Shown: in pieces, positions 35,541-42,559 of the stretch
How the letters are laid out: every line of letters begins with the position of its first letter
How positions within the stretch are numbered: position 1 is the first letter of the stretch
Assembly: GCF_003985145.1 (NCBI RefSeq)
Contig: NZ_ML133529.1
Span: forward strand, 62,001-126,000
DNA length: 64,000 bases
Source of the DNA: Rhizobium anhuiense
GTDB taxonomy: Bacteria; Pseudomonadota; Alphaproteobacteria; Rhizobiales; Rhizobiaceae
Reading direction: 5' to 3'
Notes under the pieces: model-generated
The model's database searches: none
Told to the model about the DNA's origin: nothing
What the model saw: only the letters and a program-made list of their open reading frames with translations
Position numbers and translations under genes: made by a program

Positions 35541-36577
35541 GTCGCGCGCTGGAACCGGTAGAGGATGAGGGAGAAGAAGGGAACGCCGACCAGGGCCGTG
35601 ACGACGCCGATCGGCAGGATCTGGTTGGGAATGAGGGCGCGCGCGGCGATGTCGGCGAGCACCATGAAAATCGCCCCTGTTATGGCGCAGGCCGGCAGCA
35701 GCCGGATATGGAGCGGTCCGACGACAAAGCGGGCGACATGCGGCACGACGAGGCCGACGAAGCCGATGGAGCCAACCATACTGACGATCGTCGCCGTCAT
35801 CATTGCGGTCAGCGCGAAGAGCACCATGCGGGCGCGGCCGACATTGACGCCGAGCGAGGATGCCGCCTCGTCGCCGAAAGCGAAGGCGTCGAGCACGCGC
35901 GCATAGAACAGACAGGCGGCGAGGCCGAACCCGACGACGATCGAAACCAGCGCGAATTCCGGCCAGCGCACGCCGCCAAAACTGCCGAGCAGCCAAAACA
36001 TGACGTCGCGGGCCTGCTGCGCATTGGCCGAGGTGGTGACGATATAGGAGGTCGAGGCGTTGAAGAGCTGCGATGCGGCCACGCCAGCGAGAATGGTGCG
36101 GTCCGCGCCGCCGCGCGTGCCGTTCGACAACAGTGCGACGAAGAAGAAGGCCGCGAAGGCCCCTGCAAAGGCGCCGGCCGATAGCGATACCGCGCCCGAG
36201 CCGACGCCCAAGATGACGATCGCGACGGCGCCGGTGGAGGCGCCGGCGGAGATGCCGAGCACATAGGGTTCGGCAAGCGGATTGCGCAGCAGCGACTGCA
36301 TGATCGCGCCCGACAGCGCAAGGCCCGCGCCGCAGAAGGCGGCGACGAGCGCGCGGCTCAGGCGATAATCCCAGATGACGGTCTCGTGGATGCGGTTCAG
36401 TTCGACCGCGGTCCATCCGAGCCGGTTGGTGACGGCCGAAAAAGTGGTCGCCAGCGGGATCGGCAGGTCGCCGATGCCGACGCTGACGCCGACGGCGACA
36501 GCGATGAGGCAGAGGGAGGCGAGCAGCAGTGCGGTGGCCGCTCCCAGCTGCCGGAAGAGACTGCCCGCTTCCGTCAC
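35537..36577 (-). CDS. FecCD-family ABC transporter permease
   Basis: This 346-residue membrane protein has about ten spans. It carries the FecCD signatures (RLSRALVAAFCGAGLALSGA, NPLAEPYVLGIS and GFVGLVVPH). The start is a GTG at 36577 overlapping the binding-protein stop (GTGA on the minus strand), which indicates coupling. A longer frame to 36763 is a shadow of the binding-protein gene. A dimer of this subunit forms the pore of a siderophore, heme or vitamin B12 importer. Confidence 0.92.
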   Translation of the reverse strand: MTEAGSLFRQLGAATALLLASLCLIAVAVGVSVGIGDLPIPLATTFSAVTNRLGWTAVELNRIHETVIWDYRLSRALVAAFCGAGLALSGAIMQSLLRNPLAEPYVLGISAGASTGAVAIVILGVGSGAVSLSAGAFAGAFAAFFFVALLSNGTRGGADRTILAGVAASQLFNASTSYIVTTSANAQQARDVMFWLLGSFGGVRWPEFALVSIVVGFGLAACLFYARVLDAFAFGDEAASSLGVNVGRARMVLFALTAMMTATIVSMVGSIGFVGLVVPHVARFVVGPLHIRLLPACAITGAIFMVLADIAARALIPNQILPIGVVTALVGVPFFSLILYRFQRAT

Positions 36578-37599
36578 TTCAGCAGACCGAGAGCCTTCAG
36601 CTGCTCGGCCACCTGCTCGGCGCCGTAGATCGTGCGGATGGTCGGGTTCATCGCCTGGCCGTCCATGACGACGATCGCCTTGTTCTTGACGGCTGGGGTC
36701 TGGCTGACGGCCGGGTCGGTGTTCAGGAACTTGATCTTGGCCTCCGGCTTGTCGAGTTCCCAACGGTTACGGTCGAGGCTGGCCACGACGATCACGTCAG
36801 GATTGGCGGCGATGATGCCTTCCCAACCGATCGTCGGCCATTCGGCTTCCGCTGATATCGCATTATGCCCGCCGAGCAGGTCGGCGATGAAGCCGGAGGC
36901 GCTGTTCTTGCCGCCGACATAGGCATCGGCCGACGGGCTGGGACTGGAGAACCAGAAGACATAGGACAGGTTCACGCCGTCCTTGGAAACGCCGGAGCGA
37001 AGCTTGGCCTCACGCGCCTTGAAGTCGGCGATCAGCGCCTGGCCGCGGTCGGCGACGTCGAAAATCTCAGAGAGTTCGTCGATCTCCTTGTAGAGAAGAT
37101 CCATGTTCCACAGCTCGCCGCGGCTGCCGTACTGGTCCTTGACGTCCTTGGTGCTGAGGCAGGTGCTGGGCGAGAGATAGGTGGCGACACCGACCTTGTC
37201 GAAATCGTCGCGCTTGGCGACCTTGCTGTTCGGCCCGACCAGGCTCGGCAAGGCCACCGCCACGAAGTCGGGATTTTCGGCGAGGATCGACTCGAAGGTC
37301 GGCATTTCGACGGTCAGGAGCTTGACCTTGGCATTGGCCTCGGCGAGCTGCGGCAGGACCTTGCTCGGCCAGAAGGCGGTGCCGACCATCTTGTCCTGGA
37401 GGCCGAGCAACAGCAGGATTTCCGCGCTGTTCTGGCCGAGGCCGATCGCCCGCTCGGGCGCCTTCTTGAAAGTTACCTCAGCACCGCAGTTGTCCAGCGT
37501 CAACGGGTAGGTCGTCGAACCGGCCAAAGATGGATTTGCGGCAAAGCCGATCAGGGCGGCAAGGCCGCAGGCGGCCAGAATTGATTTGAGGCTGGTCAC
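36574..37599 (-). CDS. Periplasmic binding protein for an iron chelate or related ligand (FecB/BtuF-like)
   Basis: This 341-residue protein has a Sec signal peptide (cleavage near residue 26 after SLAG) and the two-lobed helical-backbone binding fold: PERAIGLGQNSAEILLLLGL early and IIAANPDVIVVAS late. Two Cys (LDNCGAE and PSTCLS) may form a disulfide. It supplies ligand to the FecCD permease. The specificity (ferric siderophore, heme or cobalamin) cannot be read from the sequence. The neighbouring sit operon suggests a metal-related role. Confidence 0.85.
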   Translation of the reverse strand: MTSLKSILAACGLAALIGFAANPSLAGSTTYPLTLDNCGAEVTFKKAPERAIGLGQNSAEILLLLGLQDKMVGTAFWPSKVLPQLAEANAKVKLLTVEMPTFESILAENPDFVAVALPSLVGPNSKVAKRDDFDKVGVATYLSPSTCLSTKDVKDQYGSRGELWNMDLLYKEIDELSEIFDVADRGQALIADFKAREAKLRSGVSKDGVNLSYVFWFSSPSPSADAYVGGKNSASGFIADLLGGHNAISAEAEWPTIGWEGIIAANPDVIVVASLDRNRWELDKPEAKIKFLNTDPAVSQTPAVKNKAIVVMDGQAMNPTIRTIYGAEQVAEQLKALGLLK

Positions 37600-37730
37600 G
37601 AAGAAATCCCCGGTGCGTGAGTGTATGCGGCCGGGGTATAGCCTTGGGAGTAGCCAGAAAACAAGACAGAATAAATCAACTTATCGCAAAATTCGAGAGC
37701 AGAGCACATGCGCCGGGCAACGCCGGCTCC

Positions 37731-38576
37731 TCAGGTTGCCTCGCTCGTTTCGATGCGCGCGGTCTTGCGGGTGGCGTGGAGGAAGGCTCCAACGAAGGCG
37801 ATCGCGAACAGAAGAACGATGGTCGGAGCGGGTGCGCTATCGATGAAGAAGGAAAGATAGACGCCGGCAAAGGCCATGACCACCGCGATTGCGACCGACA
37901 GAGCGAGCATCGCACTGAAGCGGCGCGTCAGCAGATAAGCGATGGAGCCTGGTGCGATCAGCAGCGAAATGGCGAGAATAATCCCGACCGACCGGAGTGC
38001 TGCCACGATCGTCAAGGAGAGCAGGCAGAGCAGGCCATAGTGAAGGAGATTCACCCTCAGTCCGACCGCTCTGGCCTGCGCCGGATCGAACGCATGCAGC
38101 AGCAGGTCACGCCACTTGACGGCGATGATGGTGGCCGTCAGCATCGCAACGGCTCCCGTCTCCACGATGTCGGGAAACCCGATGCCGAGCATGTCCCCGA
38201 AGAGGATGTGGTCGAGATGCACCTCGGACTGGATCTTCACATAGAGAACCAGGCCGAACCCGAACATGCCCGAAAACACGATGCCCATCACCGTGTCCTG
38301 CTTGATGCGGCTGTTATCCTTGAGGAAACCGGTGGCAAGCGCACAGACCATCCCGGCTGCAAAGGCGCCGATGGCGAAGGGAAAGCCCGCGATATAGGCG
38401 ATGACCACGCCTGGGAATACGGCATGGCTCATGGCGTCTCCCATGAGCGCCCAGCCCTTGAGCACAAGGAAGCAGGAGAGCAGCGCGGTCGGGATGGCGA
38501 TCAGCACCGAGATGATCAGGGCGTTGATCATGAAATCGAACTGGAACGGCGCCAGCAGGGCGGTGAGACCATTCAT
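37731..38576 (-). CDS. sitD: Manganese/iron ABC transporter permease SitD
   Basis: This 281-residue ABC-3 family permease has about eight spans and the family motifs DAMSHAVFPGVV and AHALLL-type loops. It is the last gene of sitABCD and overlaps sitC by 4 bp. With SitC it makes the channel of the high-affinity Mn2+ importer. Two ABC-3 permeases in one operon are characteristic of SitABCD and MntABCD-type systems rather than ZnuABC, which has one. Confidence 0.9.
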   Translation of the reverse strand: MNGLTALLAPFQFDFMINALIISVLIAIPTALLSCFLVLKGWALMGDAMSHAVFPGVVIAYIAGFPFAIGAFAAGMVCALATGFLKDNSRIKQDTVMGIVFSGMFGFGLVLYVKIQSEVHLDHILFGDMLGIGFPDIVETGAVAMLTATIIAVKWRDLLLHAFDPAQARAVGLRVNLLHYGLLCLLSLTIVAALRSVGIILAISLLIAPGSIAYLLTRRFSAMLALSVAIAVVMAFAGVYLSFFIDSAPAPTIVLLFAIAFVGAFLHATRKTARIETSEAT

Positions 38577-39430
38577 GGGGATACCTCCAGAGCTTGTGCG
38601 GCTCTGCGCCGGCTTGCCAGCATTCCGTGCTTGGGCGCCAGGAAGAAGGCGACAAGGAAGATCAGCGTCTGGAGGACGATGATGATGCCGCCGGTCGCGC
38701 CGTCGAGGAAATAGCTCACATAGGCGCCGATGAAGCTGGTCGCTGCCCCGATCGCCACGGCGATGACGAGCAGCCGCGGGAAGCGATCCGTCAGCAGGTA
38801 AGCCGTCGCGCCCGGCGTCACCACCATGCAGATGACGAGAAAGGCGCCGACGGTCTGGAGTGCCGCGACCGTCGATGCCGACAGCAGCGTGAAGAACATG
38901 ATCTTGAGCCGCGTCGGGTTAAGTCCGATTGAACGGGCATGGGTCTCGTCGAAGAAAACGACCATCAGGTCCTTCCATTTCACCAGCAGGATGGCGAGCG
39001 AAACGAAACCGATGATGGCAAGCTGGAGCGTGTCTTCGGGCGTGATCGCGAGGATATTGCCGAGCACGATCGTCTGGATGTTCACTGCAGTCGGCCTGAG
39101 CGATACCATGAACAGGCCAAGCCCGAAGAATGAGGAGAAGATCAGGCCGATGATGGCGTCCTCCTTCAGCTTGGTGCGCTGGTTGAGGAAGAGCATCGCT
39201 GCGGCAGCCAGGCCGCCGGAGAAGAAGGCGCCGATCGAGAAGGGAAGTCCGATCATGTAGGCGCCAGCGACACCCGGCACGATGGAATGGGAAAGTGCGT
39301 CGCCGATCAGCGACCAGCCCTTGAGCATCAGGTAACAGGACAGGAAGGCGCAGACACCACCGACAAGAGCCGATACCCACATGGCGTTCAGCATATAGTC
39401 ATAGGTGAAGGGTTCGAGAATGCCGGCCAT
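38573..39430 (-). CDS. sitC: Manganese/iron ABC transporter permease SitC
   Basis: This 285-residue ABC-3 family permease has the motifs YLMLKGWSLIGDALSHSIVPG and VVTPGATAYLL. Its ATG overlaps the sitB stop by one base and its stop overlaps the sitD start, so translation is coupled through the operon. It forms the membrane channel with SitD. Control by the manganese regulator Mur is expected from the two Mur boxes before sitA. Confidence 0.9.
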   Translation of the reverse strand: MAGILEPFTYDYMLNAMWVSALVGGVCAFLSCYLMLKGWSLIGDALSHSIVPGVAGAYMIGLPFSIGAFFSGGLAAAAMLFLNQRTKLKEDAIIGLIFSSFFGLGLFMVSLRPTAVNIQTIVLGNILAITPEDTLQLAIIGFVSLAILLVKWKDLMVVFFDETHARSIGLNPTRLKIMFFTLLSASTVAALQTVGAFLVICMVVTPGATAYLLTDRFPRLLVIAVAIGAATSFIGAYVSYFLDGATGGIIIVLQTLIFLVAFFLAPKHGMLASRRRAAQALEVSP

Positions 39431-40329
39431 CAGGCTTGTCCATCGCTTTTGTTCGCCGGGGCCGGCGCGAGCAGCTTGCCCTCCCGCAGGACCAGCGGCC
39501 GCTCGTCGTCAGTGAGGATGCCGACGGGATATGGCTTGCCGCCGGAGCCATTCAACACGAGATGGCGAAGCACGCCGCCGAAGGTTCTTTCGAGATTTTC
39601 CTGCGTAAAGGTCTCGTCTGTCGGTCCGTAGGACAATACGGTGCCTTTGATCAGCACCGTGCGGTCGCAGAATTCCGGCACGCTGCCGAGATTGTGGGTC
39701 GAGACCAGCATCACCCGGCCTTCATCGCGCAGCGAGCGGAGCAACTTGACGATGGCCTCTTCGGTCTTGACATCGACACCGGTGAAAGGCTCGTCGAGCA
39801 GGATGACGCGACCGTCCTGCGCCAGCGCCCGAGCAAGGAAGACGCGCTTCTTCTGGCCGCCGGACAGCTCGCCGATCTGACGCTTGCGGTATTCGCTCAT
39901 GTTGACGCGGGCGAGCGCCTTGGACACGGCTTCGTGGTCGGCCGCCTTCGGTATTCGCATCATCCCCATGTGGCCGTAGCGCCCCATCATGACGACGTCC
40001 TCGACCAGCACCGGAAAATTCCAGTCGACTTCTTCCGATTGCGGTACATAGGCGACGAGATTTTTCCGCAGCGCTTGTTCGACCGGCATGCCGAGCACCG
40101 AAATCTCCCCCCTGGCCAGACGCACGAAGCCCATGATCGCCTTGAACAGGGTCGACTTGCCGGAACCGTTGACACCGACGAGCGCGGTGATGGTGCCAGT
40201 AGGTGTCTGGAAGCTGGCGTCGCGCAGCGCCGTGTGGCCGTTGCGATAGGTGACCGTGGCATCCCTCACGGAAATGCCGGCGCCCACATCCGAAGATGCG
40301 GGGGAAACCGGGGAGACGATCGCATTCAT
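39430..40329 (-). CDS. sitB: Manganese/iron ABC transporter ATPase SitB
   Basis: This 299-residue ATPase has Walker A (GVNGSGKST) at residues 52-60, LSGGQKKRV starting at 155 and the Walker B Asp at 179 (VILLDEPFTGVD). It carries a short N-terminal extension rich in Ser and Pro and a C-terminal tail of about 40 residues beyond the ATPase core. It overlaps the sitA stop by 4 bp and powers SitCD. Confidence 0.92.
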   Translation of the reverse strand: MNAIVSPVSPASSDVGAGISVRDATVTYRNGHTALRDASFQTPTGTITALVGVNGSGKSTLFKAIMGFVRLARGEISVLGMPVEQALRKNLVAYVPQSEEVDWNFPVLVEDVVMMGRYGHMGMMRIPKAADHEAVSKALARVNMSEYRKRQIGELSGGQKKRVFLARALAQDGRVILLDEPFTGVDVKTEEAIVKLLRSLRDEGRVMLVSTHNLGSVPEFCDRTVLIKGTVLSYGPTDETFTQENLERTFGGVLRHLVLNGSGGKPYPVGILTDDERPLVLREGKLLAPAPANKSDGQA

Positions 40330-41243
40330 TGCGACAGGCCTTCGGCTAGGCCCTTGACGACAGTGTCGGAGGTCACGCGCAACAGGTCGATATAGGTCGG
40401 CGTGGGACCGTCAGCGTCGCTTAAGGAGTCGACATAGAGAACACCGCCATAACGGGCGCCGGTCTCGCGGGCGACCTGGCGGGCCGGCTTGTCCGACACC
40501 GTGCTCTCGCTGAACACGGCAGGGATCTTATTGGCCCTGACGGCATCGACGACTTTGCGGACCTGTTGTGGCGTGCCCTGCTGATCGGCATTGATCGGCC
40601 ACAGATAGAGCTCCTTCAAGCCGAAGTCGCGGGCGAGATAAGAGAATGCGCCTTCGCTCGACACCAGCCAGCGCTTGTCCTCGGGAATGGTATCGAGCTT
40701 CTCGCGGATCGGCGCGATGGTCGCCTCGATCTCCTTCTTGTAGGCCTCGGCATTGGCCTTGTAGATCGCGGCGTTCTTCGGGTCGTATTTGACGAAGGCG
40801 TCGCGGATGTTGTCGACATAGATGATCGCATTCTTCGGCGACATCCAGGCATGCGGATTGGGTTTGCCGCTATAGGGACCTTCGCTGATGCCCATCGGCT
40901 CGACGCCGGTCGAGACCACGACGTCGGGAACATCCTTGAGATTCCGATAGAATTTCTGGAACCATAGCTCGAGGTTGAGCCCGTTCGACAGGAGGATCTG
41001 CGCGCCCTGCGCCCGCTGGATATCGCCGGGCGTCGGCTGATACTCATGGATCTCGGCGCCCGGCTTGGTGATCGATTCCACGATCGCCGCATCACCGGCC
41101 ACGTTCTTGGCCATGTCGGCAATAACGGTGAAGGTGGTCACAGCTTTGAACTTCTCCTGCGCGGCGGCACTGCCAGCCATCACGCCGAGTGCGGCGATGG
41201 CCGCCAGCCCGGTTACGACCCGGCGTCTCATTCGACTAAGCAT
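40326..41243 (-). CDS. sitA: Periplasmic manganese-binding protein SitA
   Basis: This 305-residue cluster A-I metal-binding protein has a signal peptide ending near AAAQ (about residue 29). The four metal ligands expected from PsaA/MntC are present with conserved spacing: H66 (IHEYQP), H131 (NPHAWMSP), E197 (SSEGAF) and D272 (YVDSLSD). There is no His-rich loop of the kind found in ZnuA, which supports Mn2+/Fe2+ over Zn2+. The ATG has GAGGAAAG upstream. Two Mur boxes precede it. Confidence 0.93.
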   Translation of the reverse strand: MLSRMRRRVVTGLAAIAALGVMAGSAAAQEKFKAVTTFTVIADMAKNVAGDAAIVESITKPGAEIHEYQPTPGDIQRAQGAQILLSNGLNLELWFQKFYRNLKDVPDVVVSTGVEPMGISEGPYSGKPNPHAWMSPKNAIIYVDNIRDAFVKYDPKNAAIYKANAEAYKKEIEATIAPIREKLDTIPEDKRWLVSSEGAFSYLARDFGLKELYLWPINADQQGTPQQVRKVVDAVRANKIPAVFSESTVSDKPARQVARETGARYGGVLYVDSLSDADGPTPTYIDLLRVTSDTVVKGLAEGLSQ

Positions 41244-41322
41244 GAACTTTCCTCTCTCTTTGCGTCATCCATCGTTTCCCGATCTCGCCTTGGCGCAGCG
41301 TCGACCGCAATCAGTCCGCTGA

Positions 41323-41343
41323 TGCAAATGCGACGCATTGGCA
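41323..41343 (-). promoter_or_regulatory. Mur-responsive box 1 of sitABCD
   Basis: TGCAAAT and ATTGGCA form an inverted repeat (one mismatch) around a 7-base centre, 80 bp upstream of sitA. It matches the Fur-like Mur-responsive sequences known upstream of rhizobial sitABCD, where manganese-bound Mur represses transcription. Confidence 0.75.
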
Positions 41344-41375
41344 ATTGCTGCTGATAAGTCTGCCCCTATCTATTC

Positions 41376-41396
41376 TGCAATTGCGACTGATTTGCA
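41376..41396 (-). promoter_or_regulatory. Mur-responsive box 2 of sitABCD
   Basis: TGCAATT and ATTTGCA form an inverted repeat (one mismatch) around a 7-base centre, 53 bp upstream of box 1 (start to start). Having two such boxes is typical of the sitA promoter in Rhizobium leguminosarum. Confidence 0.75.
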
Positions 41397-41582
41397 ACAA
41401 GGATTTTCGAGAAAGGTGCGGAACGAGAATTGTTCCCGCCGACACGCGTCGAACAACGCGTTGGTTTCTATCGCGGATCTACAGAGGAACAGACCGAGCC
41501 GGTTGCAACCGCTCGACTGATTTCAGACCATCTAAGCCTGCCACTGAGGCGCGGAGCGGGGACCGCGACTCGAACATGGTCA

Positions 41583-41864
41583 TCAGCTCATCTTTCCCAC
41601 GAGCTTGGCATAATCCGAAAACGTCAACTGTTCGCCTCTCCCGCTTGCCTCCTCGGCGAGTAGCAGCACTCGTATGGGAAACAGGATCGCGGCGCGGTTG
41701 GCATCCGAGAGCTCATGGTCGTCGTCCTCCTCGATGGCCTTCTTGGCTTTCGAGAGCGCGGCATTGAGTTCCTGACGGGTGAGCAGGTCCTTCTCGACGA
41801 TTGCGTCGCATATCGACGCCATTGCCATGATCAGGCCCTTGAGCTGAAGGTTGGCCGTGTTCAT
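41583..41864 (-). CDS. Small conserved-looking protein of unknown function
   Basis: This 93-residue acidic, largely helical protein starts at the ATG at 41864 with GGAG five bases upstream (the frame extends further but without a site). The sequence contains LSKAKKAIEEDDDHELSDAN and a C-terminal DYAKLVGKMS. It has no signal peptide or membrane span. I do not recognise the family. It lies 74 bp downstream of another small stress-type gene on the same strand and may be co-transcribed with it. Confidence 0.7.
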   Translation of the reverse strand: MNTANLQLKGLIMAMASICDAIVEKDLLTRQELNAALSKAKKAIEEDDDHELSDANRAAILFPIRVLLLAEEASGRGEQLTFSDYAKLVGKMS

Positions 41865-41938
41865 AAGAGCTCCGAGGAAACGAGGGGCCACTTGATGACG
41901 CTCCGGCGCATCGCCGATTGCGCCGGGACATTGCTACG

Positions 41939-42391
41939 TCAGTCCGGTTGAACCGGCCGGATCGTGTCGACGGTAACTTCACCGTCGACGATCCCGCGCG
42001 TGACATCGCGCCGGTTCCGATCGATCTCGATGACGGTGTAGAGCTTGTCGTCCCGAAAGGCGCTCGCATTGGCCGTTGTGACATCCTCGGCGGGCGCCGC
42101 ATCCACTTCCATGAAGTCGAGCTCACGAGCCGCAGCGACGATCCTGGCGTCGCCCGCCGTCCTGGCGGCGACGATGACAATACCGTGCCCCGGGGAATTG
42201 TCCCATCGCGGATCGTCAGGCGCCGCGATGGGCTCCAATCGGTAGATGTTGAGCATTTCGCCGCCAGCGCCGGACGCCGCCTGCGCAGCCGCGTCCTCGA
42301 TTTGCGCCTGGCTCTCGACCGACTTTCCAAACGTGTTCGGGTTGGTCGCGTTGTTGATCTCTTCCTTGCCTGTTCTCGAGACGTTCGACAT
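41939..42391 (-). CDS. Small protein of unknown function under a stress-type promoter
   Basis: This 150-residue soluble protein starts at the ATG at 42391, with GGAGAG five bases upstream; an ATG at 42403 is a less likely alternative. The N-terminal third is Ala/Gln-rich and probably disordered; the rest looks alpha/beta (GHGIVIVAARTAGDARIVAA). No family is recognised. An EcfG-type promoter lies just upstream, giving a leader of about 16 bases. The gene is divergent from the poly-HAMP kinase, so it could be an output or modulator of that pathway, but this is only positional. Confidence 0.75.
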   Translation of the reverse strand: MSNVSRTGKEEINNATNPNTFGKSVESQAQIEDAAAQAASGAGGEMLNIYRLEPIAAPDDPRWDNSPGHGIVIVAARTAGDARIVAAARELDFMEVDAAPAEDVTTANASAFRDDKLYTVIEIDRNRRDVTRGIVDGEVTVDTIRPVQPD

Positions 42392-42413
42392 GTCGCTCTC
42401 CATTCGGGGTGGA

Positions 42414-42439
42414 AACGACGGCCGGCGGGAAACTGTTCC
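42414..42439 (-). promoter_or_regulatory. EcfG (RpoE4)-type stress promoter
   Basis: On the minus strand GGAAC (42439-42435) is followed after 17 bases by CGTT (42417-42414), an exact match to the alphaproteobacterial general-stress promoter consensus. The predicted start is about 16 bases before the ATG at 42391. The -35 lies in a near-palindrome (GGGAAACTGTTCCC), but no convincing opposite-facing promoter is seen. Confidence 0.7.
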
Positions 42440-42559
42440 CGCGCAGGCGAAGTTTACGGCTGACGGCAGGACATATCGGTCTGTACAACCGCGCGGTCCG
42501 GCCATACCCTTTTTCCACTCGAGCACTAAATTATCTCCAGTCGAACAGGGGGGATTTTC

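Larger units (their letters stand above)
41244..41582. other. 339-bp non-coding region upstream of sitA
   Basis: No gene is supported here. The proximal half holds the sitA ribosome site and the two Mur boxes. The distal half has a GGAAC/GTTCC inverted repeat at 41420-41436 of unknown meaning. Short frames on both strands lack ribosome sites. Confidence 0.6.

Noticed and set aside
34779..36416. 545-residue fused frame as a permease-ATPase fusion
   Set aside because: The N-terminal half is the permease gene read out of frame (Arg-rich). The ATPase has its own ATG at 35540.
37600..37730. Cobalamin or other riboswitch before the FecB-type gene
   Set aside because: The gap is short and I could not find a B12-box-like element or convincing hairpins, so ligand identity stays open.
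41420..41436. GGAAC...GTTCC inverted repeat upstream of sitA as a stress promoter
   Set aside because: No CGTT-like -10 at 16-17 bases on either strand.
41879..41904. GGAGC, 17 bases, CGTT upstream of the 93-residue protein as an EcfG promoter
   Set aside because: The -35 is off consensus and the implied start would fall in or after the ribosome site.
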